From assembly GCA_003956705.1 (NCBI GenBank), contig QZCP01000103.1, positions 57,500 through 121,499 of the forward strand: DNA of 64,000 nucleotides, given 5' to 3'. A program made the translations under genes and the position numbers. Within the stretch, counting starts at the first letter, position 1; the number at the start of each line of letters is the position of its first letter. This stretch comes from Brevipalpus yothersi (Eukaryota > Arthropoda > Arachnida > Trombidiformes > Tenuipalpidae). Below are positions 45,281 through 57,600 of the stretch, piece after piece. A model generated the notes under the pieces. It made no database searches. It was given only the letters and a program-made list of their open reading frames with translations, and was not told where the DNA came from.

Positions 45281-47632
45281 ATGCCAGCCATGCAGCTGAC
45301 TAATGGTAATTCGAGTGATCTCACACAAGCAGAGCAAGAATTATTGGTACGAATAAGGCGTCGAAAAGCTGAACTATTGAACGAGATTGAACAATTGAGA
45401 GATGAGATTGCTGTGGTCAAAAGTGAGATGGCTAAGCATGAGTCTCAAGATGAAGCTAAATTTAATACAAGACAAAAGTGTTTATCCACTGGTAAGAAGC
45501 GTTTTAATTTGGATCCTAAGCGTGGTATTGAATATCTGGTCGAAAATGGTTTGCTCAAAAATACATCAGAAGATGTTGCAGCATTCCTAAGGAAAAGTGA
45601 TGGACTCAGTAAGACTGCCATCGGTGAATATCTTGGTGAAAATATTGAGTTCAATCTCAAAGTACTCGATGCATTTGTGGAGCTCCATGACTTTGCCAAT
45701 TTATTTCTTGTACAAGCATTGAGGCAATTTTTGTATAGCTTTCGATTGCCTGGTGAGGCTCAAAAAATTGATCGAATGATGGAAAGATTCGCTGCTCGCT
45801 ATTGTCAGCAAAATCCAAGTTTATTCAGCAATCCAGATACATGTTACATACTTTGCTTTGCGATAATCATGTTAAACACTGCACTCCATAATCCTAATGT
45901 TAAAGTGAAGCCAACATTGGAAAATTTTATCTCCATGAACCGTGGTATAAATGCTGGTAAAGATTTATCACGTGAGCTTTTAACCTCATTATACGAATCT
46001 ATAAAGCAAGAACCTTTCAAGATCAATGAAAATGAAGGCAAAGATTTGATGAGAACAGTTTTTAAACCCCTTCAAGAAGGTAGGTCGTTAAATGATTGTT
46101 TATTTTCTTGTGCGAGAAAAAAACTTTCAATCCTTGATGTCCTTATCGTGAATATTACTTTTGTTACTTAATGGCTGCAAAGATGATAATCATTTTATGA
46201 CTAGCTTGATTAATTACTCGATGTGGGCAACATAAGATCTTTCTCAGACTTTGAGATGGAAGAAGTGATTGAAAAAAGCGAGAGAAATCTAAATAGTCTT
46301 CCACATCCTTCGTCTTATGGAGAAGAAAAAGAAGAGAAAGCAGTTGAAAATCTTTCTCTAAGCTCTCATGATCTATCTATCTTAATTCTCCATTCTTTTG
46401 TCATCTTTTTTATATCTTTTTAAGCTTTTGTCTTCCTTCACTAATTGATCACTCTTCCAGAGAAAAAAGAAGACTCATAAGAAAAAAATGTTATCTTATG
46501 ATCTCTCTTACTCATGAGTTTTTTCCTCTTTTGAACTTGCTAATTCGACCATAGACCGTTAAAATATTCATGATTACGGCAATGTTTAAGAGCATGATTT
46601 GTAAGTGGAGAAATGGAGAGAGAAAAAAGGATGTCATTACTTCTCCTCTTACTTTTTATTTCCTCTCTCTTTACACCCTCTTCCTCGATTAGTTAGACAG
46701 ACCAGATCGTTGACATTGGAAGCCTCATATAACCGTTCATAAGCTTGTCAAACCATAACGTTACTGCTCTATTATTAGCTTGTAGCGTTCTCAGAGCTGA
46801 TTGAGATTGATTTTTGGCGATCATTTGGGCTCTTCTTTTTTTCTCTCTCATGTCAATTTGATATTGATAGACTTCTCTGCATGAGAAAAGTTGTTGTTGA
46901 AAGTTTGTATGTGATTGAAGAATGTGAGAGCACATAATGACAGATTGGTTAGAGTTATTCAAACCAAAACGTGTATAAAAGAAATTTTTCTGTTGCACAT
47001 CTTTTGGAGGTTCAATTCTTCCCATCATATGCATTAAGAGAAGAAAAGAGAAAACTTTTTCTCCTTTTCAGTCGTTTTTTTCCTCTCTCCTTGATCCCAC
47101 TGATGAAAGTGTACATCTAGTCAAAAGAGCATGAAAGTCATCATTATCTTTCCCATTTCAACATATCCTTCCAACTATTGATTTTCGTCCAAAAAATTGA
47201 TCTTACTGACTGGTTTCTTGTTGTTCCGCTCTCATATCAGGTTGGCTTTGGAAGCAAGGAGGACGTTACAAGACGTGGAAAAGGCGTTGGTTCATACTGA
47301 ACGATAGATGTTTGTATTATCTGGAATCAAATAATGATGACGAACCCAGAGGAATCATTCCACTTGAAAATGTTCTCATTCGAGAAGTTCATGATAAAGG
47401 CAAACCGAATGTTTTCGAATTGTATTCATCTTCTGGTTCTAATGATGTAATCAAAGCCTGCAAAACGGATAGCGAAGGAAGAGTTATGGAGGGTAGGCAC
47501 ACAGTATATCGAATGTCTGCTGCAACCAAAGAAGAAAAAGATTTATGGGTTAAATGTATCAAGCAAACCATTAGTCACAATCCCTATTTTGATATGTTAA
47601 CAGCTAGAAGAAAGAAGTCTCAGCCTCACTAG
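45281..47632 (+). CDS. Cytohesin / Steppke Arf guanine-nucleotide exchange factor
   Basis: Cytohesins activate Arf GTPases at the plasma membrane and endosomes. Exons 45281-46079 and 47241-47632 give 396 aa, the normal cytohesin length. A coiled coil covers about residues 14-55. The Sec7 domain spans about 70-255, with FLRKSDGLSKTAIGEYLGE placing the catalytic glutamate at E120, followed by FAIIMLNTALHNPNV. The PH domain, about 267-380, begins GWLWKQGGRYKTWKRRWFIL and keeps the phosphoinositide-binding basic residues and EPRGIIPLENVLIREV. The tail ARRKKSQPH is polybasic, as needed for autoinhibition and membrane binding. The phase-1 intron (1,161 bases) falls exactly between the Sec7 and PH regions. 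An antisense open frame lies inside it. The start is an ATG after a CAA/TAA-rich 5' region. Confidence 0.95.
46693..47034 (-). CDS. Possible nested antisense small gene in cytohesin intron
   Basis: An ATG-initiated open frame of 113 aa lies on the opposite strand, wholly within the cytohesin intron. Unlike most frames here it is not driven by a repeat. It has a balanced composition with a central basic block (MREKKRRAQMIAK), one Trp near each end of the last third, and a C-terminus MRLPMSTIWSV. No domain, signal peptide or membrane segment is recognised, and no promoter is evident. Intron sequence in AT-rich DNA seldom stays open for 342 bases, but it can. It could be a nested gene, an exon of a longer antisense gene, or chance. 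Confidence 0.25.
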   Translation of the reverse strand: MHMMGRIEPPKDVQQKNFFYTRFGLNNSNQSVIMCSHILQSHTNFQQQLFSCREVYQYQIDMREKKRRAQMIAKNQSQSALRTLQANNRAVTLWFDKLMNGYMRLPMSTIWSV

Positions 47633-49063
47633 AAAGAGATTTATAAAAACACCTCATATGCCAACCTTAAACTGACCTTAAAAAAAGCTCGATATAGTCT
47701 TGCCTTTATTCCTTCTCCTTCTCTCTATCTCTTCATCGATTGTGCAAGATATTGCCAGCCTAAATACTAGTAAATTGTTAGAAAAAAAGAGTGATTTCTT
47801 GAAACAGAACGTTTCTAATTTCGATCTATCTCTCCCACAATGATTTTTTAGTCCATCAGTTCTAAGACTCCTAATAAAGTGTTTATTTTAGTGAATCAAT
47901 TCTTCATGCCTCCCACTATAGTCAACTTTTTTTTCTCTTTTTCATTCCTCCATTTGATCGGAAAAATCGAAAAATGATCTGATAAAAAAAATTACGAAAG
48001 GCTCTGCATCGGATGCAGCTCCAAGTAAAGTTGAGGAAGGAAACTTCCTGCCATTGTCCTGTCTCGTGAAGAAAGTTGACTCGTGTATCATGTTTGTGTG
48101 TGTATCAAATTAAACATTGAACATCTAATTCTGTCATTTATCAGAGGCCACTGAATAATACGCGTCAATTAATTTGATACAAACAATAATTTGATGAGTG
48201 TGATCGATCAAAGAAAGTCGATTGTTTCGTGTCAGCTCGATCACTGTAGGTGTGCATCACTCCATATTCGGTAAATATTGTGCTCTATTAACAGAAGCTG
48301 AGAATGTTATTCAAAATAGCCGATCATTTGAGCTGATATATCAATTCCTTTTTCTCTAACTTTTGTGAAAGTTGGTCAATATTTCCAAGCGTTTGAGTCC
48401 AAAGTGAGATATTGATCAGGCTGGAGAGAATGTTTGAATCAGAATAATTAGCCGAAATTCGAATGAAACTAGTCCAAGATCTCTACAAGAATTCATTCTT
48501 CTACGAAAGTTCAGAGATATAGCAGTTTGGTATTCGAGTGATGATTGACTGATGGAAAGTTGTAACCATGTCATCCACTCTTTTTCCACGATCCATCCTT
48601 GTACATCCTTGTAGCATCTGTGTGTTGATAGTTGGAAACTTTCTGTTCCAATGGGGAATCAATTTACAGCATGTAGATCTGGCATTGCGAGAGATGAACT
48701 TTCTGGTATTCATTTTCACAGGCTTGAATCTAAGTGATATAAATCAAAGAGTCAGGAAAAGTTCTAGTAGCAGCCGATAAGTTCTCTGAAAATCTTCATA
48801 AATTTTTTCAAATGAGGGAGAGCTAAAATTTGATCATATCATTGAGCCCCTTCTCATCCCCTTCCAAATCTAGAGCATCTCAAGATGAATTAGCTGACCC
48901 TCATCTTTGCCCTCAGTGAGTGTTCAGAGAAGGTCACTCACAGAGGTCAAATTCCAATGCCAAGTCAGGCAAACATGACCCAGAAACTTATTTCAACTCA
49001 AGAAGCTGGAACAAGATGGTAATCAGCAATTCTGTGGTCTGGTAAGTTTAGGATAGGAATTTG

Positions 49064-49065
<2 letters not shown>

Positions 49066-49103
<38 letters not shown>
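49066..49103. repeat. (CT)n microsatellite
   Basis: A perfect CT run of about 38 bases in intergenic DNA. Confidence 0.95.
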
Positions 49104-49112
<9 letters not shown>

Positions 49113-49775
49113 GATGAGGATCTTGTCAGTAGCATGGTTAATTTGTGCTCGACTATGCTTAGACTCTACGAAATCTAAATGAATGGCCTGGAAGATAAGA
49201 GAGAGTAAATGTATGCTATTTTCTGCCATCCGACAGACCAGGGCTCGGGAAGAATTTACTGATCTTGGCCAACGGACTATGGGCTTGATCTCTTTTGCTG
49301 AGCATCCAATCGGCAGTTAAAGGAAGAGACAAGCTCCAGAGGACAGTGTACAATAGCAGTGATATGTTGCTGAACTATTTGAGGAAAAGATTAAACTCAA
49401 AACAAGAGGAGGTCAAAAAAAGAGGGAGAAGAATATGCAAGGCTAGCTATTTACTCTAAACTAAGCTCAACAGAGACTAGAAAGAGACTAGAGAGAGAGA
49501 GAATTTCGGTAGAATTGCTTGTTTAACGAAAAACTTTCTCGTTTCTTGTTCTACACCCCATATCTAGTTTCAAGAAGATCAGTTTGACAAGGGATTGAAG
49601 AAATGATATCAAAAAAATCAACAAAAAATATGGCTCATCAAACAAGGCTCATCATCTTGAAGCAATCAGATGCAAATTGACCAAAACTCATTCTGAGGTT
49701 CATGGGAAACATGCTGTTCATCCTCTTCGGTCATGCTTTGAAAAAATTCGTGACCAAACAACTTGTCCAAATGCC

Positions 49776-49826
<51 letters not shown>
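49776..49826. repeat. (GA)n microsatellite
   Basis: A GA run of about 50 bases, opposite in strand sense to the CT array 0.7 kb to its left. Confidence 0.95.
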
Positions 49827-49829
<3 letters not shown>

Positions 49830-51092
49830 CTTACACATGGTAGCATGAAGAAGAAAAGTGATGAAAGTTTTCTCGGCAACTCTTCTTGAAAAAATGTAAA
49901 TTAAGATTCCCAAAAAACTCGAGCATCTTTTTTCTCTCAAATTTTTTCCAAGCAGACTTTCTTTCTCTCTCTCTCTCCTAAATTTACGAGAAAAAATGCG
50001 TATCTTTCCAATGAGAGGTCACATCGCTTGACCCCATCAACCATGACCATCAGGATGGCTCATTATTCATTTTTTGGTGAAGCTTTGAGGGCAAAGAGGG
50101 ATCGAAAATGATTTGGATGAGAGAAAGGAGAGGATGTTTTCTCTCTTCTCTCCTCTTCTAACATGAAAAGAGGAGAGAAAGTAATGGAGAGTATCTCAAT
50201 TCAGCCCACAGTCAAATCCATGGTATAATTATCATCATGATGAGCCTTCTCGCCACTCATTTAGGTGCTTATATTCCGAGAGGGGAGGCTGTTTAGGCTC
50301 TGTCTGATAGCTTGAGTGGCCATTCAATGGTATACGTCATTAAATGGGCTGGTGGATCGAGAGGATTAAAGGCAAGTGGGCAAGTAAGTTAGTATATATA
50401 TATCTAAGATGAATGCATAATATTCATGTGTGTGTGGAAAATAATGAAAGTTGTTGGAAATTCTTCTTTTTTTTCGAAAAGGTATCAAATTGACTTTATT
50501 TTTGGATTCGCTTAGATCAAAAGGCTCACAATTACATGTCGTTCAAGATGAATAATTTTAAAGAGATAGAAAGCAAATTAAAAGGAGCGGCAGAGGAGAG
50601 ATTAGAGTTTAATATTGAAAGGAGTGAGAGAAAGAGATGGACATTGAGACTGAGAGAGTATGAATGGGCCAGATTGTTGCTTGGATCGAGGAGAGAAGTG
50701 ATAAAAATAAGAAATTGATTCCAATTTTTCTTATAATTTCAAAATTCAAGTACATCAAGAAAAAGAATTCAGGAGCGATAAATAAAGAGATCCAGAAGCT
50801 TAGCACATCAGTGAAAAATATATCTCATCTCATTGAAAGATCCACAATTGAATCCATTTCATCTCATTTCAATCATTTTTTTGAAATTCAAAAGTGGGCG
50901 AAAATTGAATGAAAGAGAGAGAGAGAAGAGAAAGAGGTGAAAAGGCGAAGAAAAGTTTTTGGGCGAATACAAAAGAAATGAAGAAGAAATGTATGTATTT
51001 TTGTGAGATTTGTGAAGAATATGGGTTTAAGATCTGTTCATCAGTAGTAATAGTAGTGATGGAAAATAGTTGATCAATTGATATTATTACTA

Positions 51093-51758
51093 TCATACTG
51101 CTGGCTCATCTGATCTGACATTCTTTGTCCTGATGGTGGAGAAGAATAATCCGGCGGAAGTGAATATTGGATCCAAAAAGCATCGAACCAAGCCATTCCA
51201 ATACTTGTGAGCATGATGTAGTACAACGTTGAAAAGTTTGAAGATAGGAGTAAGAACCCAAACAGAGAGCGCATTGACAACGGCAAATACCACACCCCAT
51301 ATAGTGGCCGCGGGAATGGCCAAGATGGCTGCGATAATGCAATAGACCCATTTGCGAACATTGGTGAACAGTAGGAAGGTAAGACGCCACACAAATTCGA
51401 AGCCTTGATTAACTTCAGTTTCCGCAATAATATCATCAAAATGAAGATTAACATCATCATTGATTCGCTTCTCATCACGATCAACCACATTCAGACCGAT
51501 GGTCAAATTGGCCGCACATGTAGCTGGTGTCTTACGGGGTCCTTCTTTCTTCTCTTTGGGCTTCTTTTCCTTTTTCTCCTTCTTCTTACCCTTTTTATCA
51601 TCTTCATCCTTCTTATCAGTCTTTTCTCCATCCTTTCCGGGATCAGCTTTCGATTCCATTTCAATTCTTTCCTCTCCTTTAGCCGTTTTGCCCTCCTCTT
51701 CCAACAGTGGGACGTGAGATTCGTTCAAATTGGTCTTGGAACCAGTCTTGTTATCCAT
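51093..51758 (-). CDS. Caveolin
   Basis: A hairpin membrane protein that forms caveolae or related membrane scaffolds. The gene is a single exon of 221 aa. Family features are VVDRDEKRINDDVNLHFDDI, covering the signature FDDIIAE (107-113; FEDVIAE in vertebrates), and then the scaffolding-like segment FEFVWRLTFLLFTNVRKW. The intramembrane hairpin is YCIIAAILAIPAATIWGVVF, with the turn proline at about 149. The C-terminal block is VRCFLDPIFTSAGLFFSTIR. Of the three C-terminal palmitoylated cysteines of human CAV1, only one (C183) is obvious. The N-terminal 75 residues are unusual: highly charged, with runs of Lys/Glu/Asp (KKEKKEKKPKEKKEG). Drosophila is reported to lack caveolin, so its presence argues against a higher dipteran. 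The start is the first ATG; no intron is needed. Confidence 0.9.
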   Translation of the reverse strand: MDNKTGSKTNLNESHVPLLEEEGKTAKGEERIEMESKADPGKDGEKTDKKDEDDKKGKKKEKKEKKPKEKKEGPRKTPATCAANLTIGLNVVDRDEKRINDDVNLHFDDIIAETEVNQGFEFVWRLTFLLFTNVRKWVYCIIAAILAIPAATIWGVVFAVVNALSVWVLTPIFKLFNVVLHHAHKYWNGLVRCFLDPIFTSAGLFFSTIRTKNVRSDEPAV

Positions 51759-51963
51759 ATTTTTTATATATTCAATTTAAAATTGATGAATCACAATCAA
51801 AGTGTACTATTAAATGATTTAAAAAATTTTTTATGATTCACAAATAAATGTTTATGGAAATAATGGTGAGCAAAAAGGGAGGGAAACTTGTCCAAAACTT
51901 TTCAGAACACAAGAATTCAAACACAAAATCGGCCCGTCAAAACTGAACACCAAAAGACGACTG

Positions 51964-52011
51964 AGTGAGAAAGTCTCTCTCAACAACTTTTTTCTCTCTC
52001 TCTCACGAGAA

Positions 52012-52051
<40 letters not shown>

Positions 52052-52052
52052 T
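51964..52052. repeat. CT-rich imperfect array
   Basis: About 90 bases of interrupted CT repeats, 0.2-0.3 kb upstream of the caveolin start codon. Confidence 0.9.
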
Positions 52053-52074
52053 CGGCACTGTACATTACACTATA

Positions 52075-52086
52075 GCGGCCATCTTT
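52075..52086 (-). promoter_or_regulatory. YY1/Pho-like motif upstream of caveolin
   Basis: GCGGCCATCTTT is the reverse complement of AAAGATGGCCGC, close to the YY1/Pleiohomeotic site known from animal promoters. It lies about 320 bases upstream of the caveolin ATG, beside CT/GA arrays. Functional assignment is inference. Confidence 0.35.
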
Positions 52087-54695
52087 GGGAGAGAGAGACG
52101 ATTTTTTGAAGAGAGAGAGAGTAATCTAGTGAACCAGGAGAAAGAGAAAAAGAGAGAGAAAATAGTTCTATTGGCCCTTGGACGGCCTTAAAACGGCCTC
52201 AACCCGAAAAAGGGGGCCCGAAAGAGCCCCTCCTCTGGGTATGTGAGTAAGCGTTGGGCCCATGAGGAGTGAAGGTTGCTCAAGGCAATCGGCTGTGTGA
52301 GTGTGTTCGTTTTTAAAGTTGCAGGGCTTTAAATTTTTAAATCTACTCTCCACTCTCGATTGGTTGTCTCTCAAAGAATTGGTGGGCTAACATGGTGAGT
52401 GAGAGAGAGAGAGAGAGAGAGACCGAATTAAACTTCTCTCTGGTACATGGGAATCACCGGCTGATGAATTTTTTTCTTCATGCTTTCTTTCGCCTTTCGG
52501 AAAAGCGCATGGTTAAATGTTCATCATCTCTCATCTTCCATAATAAAGCCCCGAATATCGCTTAAGGGGCTGCAAAATGCGTCTTATTATTGAAACTAGA
52601 ATATAGTGTAAGAGAAAGAGATGGAAACTTCTTGAAGTTTGCCAGTTTCATGGAGGAAAGAGGAAAGAGAGAGAGAGACGTCCAATGGACTTATTTTGTT
52701 ACTCCATTCTCTCAAACGCCACACTTTCCGATTGACTCATGACAGTGAATGAATGCTAATGGAATTCGCTTGCTTGAAAGTTTTTCCTTTCCTGATGGAA
52801 GTGAAAGATATGTATTCCAACATGCCGGCTATACTATGTGTGTGTGGACAAATTAAAAATCTATCCACACCATAATGAGTCACATGGATGCATGTGCATG
52901 CTGTTCCATGGGCGTAATAGGAATGGCATATGTTGCCATCATTGAGGCAAAAAAAAACACGTGGATAAAATGGACGATATATATATATACATGTATATAT
53001 ACTTGGGTGAAGAGCGATGATACTCATCATCATTTTGAACGAGAAAAAAAAGAAAGAGATAAATTAAATCCTACGCCCAAGAAGAAATACCCAATTTGAG
53101 TATCTTCAATTATGTATACCAGTTTTTATGGATAATTTTTTTTTCGATCTCACTAAAAACACGGTATACAAACATTCATATGCGACGAGGTTGTCAACCT
53201 AACCCAGCCTATGACCCAATGTAATTTACTGTGAAAAAATATTCCATAGTCGGGCCCCAGGAAGCATCTTTCTCGCTCCCATCGGAAAAGTATGGGAAAA
53301 AAAGATCCCACAGACAGACAATCTATGGACCTGAGCTTTCATATTTAGCCTGTTTTTTAGCATCTCATAAAGTTTTCTCTTTGGGACTTTTGGGTTGTTG
53401 GACTTTACCGGAACTCGTCAGCCGTGCATCGATGCTTATGACTAGATTCGCATGGCTTCTCTGGATAAACAAACAAACATACAATGTTCTCCTTGGATGA
53501 TAAATTTATCATCTGGTGTCGAACATGTTTACTTTGAGAATGAATTTTATCTCTCTTTCGATCTATCATCACATTTGGTTCAAATGTCTTGTTATTGTGT
53601 TTTCTGGGCTGATCAGATGGAATTCAAAGAATTCATACTCCTACATAATTTGTAAATCTTAACACTGTACAATTACATTTGTATGAGTTTAGGGTTACAA
53701 AAACAATCTCATCGTCATCATGAAATGTTAAAGTTATCTTACTTTCAAGCAAGATCTCATTTTTCAGGGGAAATGTTCAGATGTTCATCCATGTATTCCA
53801 AAATAGCGTAATTATGGATGGAAGTTTTGGAGGGTTTTTCGCATGTGTATTTGTATTATAAGAAGATGCAACAAAAGCAAAGTTTAGTTAGGCACTGCAG
53901 TCAAACTGGAGATAGCTTTGACTCAAACGATCAGAGAAAATTTTGAAAAATTTCTCTTTCAACTGCTTCAACATTCCATGAAAATTTTGCGCAAAATTTG
54001 TCACTTAACGAAGAGAAAAATCTAACGAATTGTGTTTATGATTTGTTCCAGAAGAAGAAGAATTATTTTCGAAAATTTTTCCAAATGATTGCTTCAAACT
54101 ATTTCATTCTCTCTTTGGTATTTGATCTTTCGCCAATTCAATGGATTTTCGAGTTGGATAACATCAATTCTTTTAAACAAAAAAAAATTAATTCCTTCGC
54201 TATTCTTATTCATTGAAGACCTAGGAAACAGGCTGATATTTATTCTAATTTTATCTGTCTTTTTCCAAGAAGCGTAAGCTCATTTGAGCCTGAGTCATTT
54301 TTTGATCTCATATATATTCGACCGGATGATCAATCTTCAACTAATGAGATGGAGATATACATATATTTGTAAATGTTTTATTTTAATGACTCAGATGGTT
54401 GCCAGAAACATTCGCTAGGCTTTCCGTTGTGATAATGATCACTTTGACGTAGAGATAGATAATAATCAATCTTATTCACAAATTTATCACAAAATATTAA
54501 TTCTGTTATAATCATATGCCTCGTCAAACCATTGATGGGTCCACTTGGGATCGATTGACTGATAGATAGATAGATATTCGGGTTCCCCATCAAGTGTGAC
54601 CATCATCATATTCACTTCTTTAAAATAATTTGTGTGAATAGAGTAGACTTCGGACCAATCCATGCTAATCTTATTTTGTTGAACACCAAGATCGA

Positions 54696-57600
54696 TTATG
54701 CCATAAATGGATTATCGGGTATACTTTGAGCCCAAGCTTTCATCGTGTCCATACTTCTTTCACCAAGATATGGGTTAACGGTAAAGGCGAAAATTAATGC
54801 CAATCGTTCACCCCATAGCATTTGCATAACTTCATGAGGATTTTCCCAGCCAGATGTCCAAGCAGCGAATCGATTCACTTTTGGTTCAACAAGAAGAGGT
54901 GTGAAAGGCTTTGGGCCACCAGTCAAGAAAGCTGTTCGTCCACCACCGAAATCATAATCATAATTAGAGAGCCACAGAATACTTGTCACCACTAATGATT
55001 GTGATCGAACTTTATCAACATGTCGAAATTGGGAATATCGTGTCATTGGGCGATATCGTGTAAATTGAGCCACTGTTGTGAAGAACATCTGCTCTCTGGG
55101 TAATCCAAAAGTTTCGGCGATCACATTCTGGAAGTGGAAAGGATAATGAGTGAGTATTTATCAGTTTATTTATGCAAAAAACATGATGCTGTGCAGAAAA
55201 TTAGTCCATCAAAATGAATCATGAAGAAGCTTACTCTTGCTCGCTCAGATGCCTTCTTGATGAGATTGAAATCAGATTCATTGAATACTTCTTGCTTATA
55301 GCCTTTCTTAAATACGTGATGCAAATTAACCCAGTGTAAGTTGACCGATTCTCTACTGTAAGGATTGGTTTCACCCAATTCATAGACCAATTTAGCAGCC
55401 ATCTTTCTCAATTCCAATGCCTCTTCGGTTGACATTAATTCATCATATACCAAAGTTCCACACTTTTTAGGTGCTGCTTTGAGCATTCTTTCCCGCCGAT
55501 ATCCTGGCTCATGGCATTTCACTTTGTGATGGCTGAAAGAGAACAAAATAGAACACTTATTTATTAATTTTATCCATTAAAGGCATCGATTTTCACATAC
55601 TTGGGTTGAAGTGGCTACGGTTTTTTTCGATAATTATATTGATCAAGTCTTAAGGTCAAGATACTTGAGAGATTTGAAAGACAATTGTTAGGCCAGATTC
55701 AGATTGTAGATGTGATGTGATTTGATCATCGATTCGATAATTTGTCGATTGAGTGTTTGAAAAAAAGTTTAAATTAATGATTTCAACTTTTAGATAACCT
55801 AATGTACTCGCAATTGATAGAGAAAAGGACAAAAAAGTTACGGTGTTTCTCCTAACTTGCTGTCAAAAATATCAGTTTTAAAATTTCTCGTCAAAATTCT
55901 AGCTCTATTCGAGATAGATTTTGAATGAATTTTTCACTTCTATTTACTGCTTCCCTGATTCCAATAAGATCGCTCTGATTTCGACTGAAAATTTCCATTA
56001 TCATGCGGAATCGAATTATTCAGTTCATTAGGTGGAAGGAAATAACATCAGGGCTCTATAATTGACAATATTTAAACAGATTTCAAGAGAGTGAGAGAGA
56101 GAGAAATTATTGTTCTAATCAAACGAGTCAGCTCGAAGAAATGATAAATTTCAGTTCATATAAATATATCGCATTGGGTGCTACATTTCACGCATATCCT
56201 GAATTCTGTGAGAAACTTAAGGAACAGGGAATGGAAGCAAGATAGATAGAAAGAACGAAAGAAAGAAAGAAAGAAAGAAAGAGAAAAAGAAAGAAAGTAG
56301 GAACAAGTGGAGCGAGTCAGTGTCTGTCGCGATTTCGATTGAAGACAACAGAATGGATTGTGAACGTTATAATTCTTTTCGCTTGTCTGAAAATCTTGAT
56401 TTCTTTCTTTCTGGTTGTGAACCATTGAAAACGATTTTACGATTTTACGGCAAACTACAACTGGTTGATGGTGCAGACTTTGGGATGAATCTGATGATTC
56501 AGTTGTTTTACACTCTACTAATTAGTATTAGGCATGAGGAATGAATCATTAGTAAGACAAATCTATGGAAAATTCTCAGCATCTGAGAATACCGTTGGAA
56601 CATCGATACCATATGTCAAAAAAAATCATTCTCTCCCAGAATCATACCCCTCAAGAGAGTGTCAGTGGCATAATCTGGGACTGCATATCATGGTCATCAA
56701 ATTCAATGCTTGAAATATCAAAACGTGTTCAAAATTTACTATTGAATGTCATAATTGAGTAAGGAGAATAATACCAATTCATGTTCACGAGACTGATGAG
56801 AGACATTTTTCAAAATATGCCGACCGAAGACTAAAATAAAATGCTATTAAGAGGGAATCCAACAATAGATTATCCATTCAAACAAGTATAGCGATTGAAG
56901 ATAATTTTCTGGTGAACTTGGGAAAGTCAATCGATTTGGATAACTGAATAGATAAAAAGAATGTGCAAATTGACTTGAATCAATCACGTAAGGATATCAA
57001 ATTTTTGTCAGAGGTCATCAGATTTTTGTTTATATCATTGTCATTGAATGAGATGAATAAGAATCATTCGCAGCTAGATGATAGAGCCCATTCATAATAA
57101 GGTTGTTTTTGTACAATTATCAGGATTTAAAAGGTTGAAATTACTTGCTATTTTACACCATTCCAATAGCTATGCATAAGCTCTCTCTCTTTCTTGCTCT
57201 CTCTATCTCGATTGAAAAGCGATTTGACTTTAATTGCTTCTCAATTACTCGACTAAATAGAGTTTGTACAAACGTTCGCACACATAAACACACAATTTCG
57301 ACAAGAGCAACAATCGGACATGTCTTAAGGAATCAAATGTGATAGGAGGAGGAAAAATTGTTTACCGTTAAGCACACGGAACTGGAAAAGTGATCATAAG
57401 AAAGAGCATTCTCGAAGCAGTAGAATAGCTGATCTTCTTTGAATCACTTTACTGGTGGAGTAAAGAATCAATTGTGATTCCAAAAGTTCAACTTGAGGTT
57501 TAGTAAAAGTCAAAAATGGATGAATGAGTGAATGGCCAGCCTGGTCAAATTTGATCATTTTAAAGAATAAGTGGACTGTAATGCTCAATCAAGCCGGCAA

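Larger units (their letters stand above)
47633..51092. other. Large intergenic region with GA/CT arrays
   Basis: About 3.5 kb without a supportable gene. CT (49066-49103) and GA (49776-49826) arrays are present, plus many short GA-rich patches between 50100 and 50950. The right end contains the caveolin 3' UTR. Open frames are short and unconvincing. Confidence 0.5.
51759..54695. other. Intergenic region upstream of caveolin
   Basis: About 2.9 kb without a supportable gene. It includes a CT-rich array (51964-52052), a GCGGCCATCTTT motif at 52075-52086, an unusually GC-rich patch at about 52170-52275, a GA array (52399-52422) and a short TA run near 52978-53000. The left part is the probable caveolin promoter; the right end is the OGFOD3 3' UTR. 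Confidence 0.5.

Noticed and set aside
56320..56544. 74-codon + frame within the OGFOD3 intron
   Set aside because: Non-ATG start beside a GAAA repeat, antisense to the gene, with no further support.
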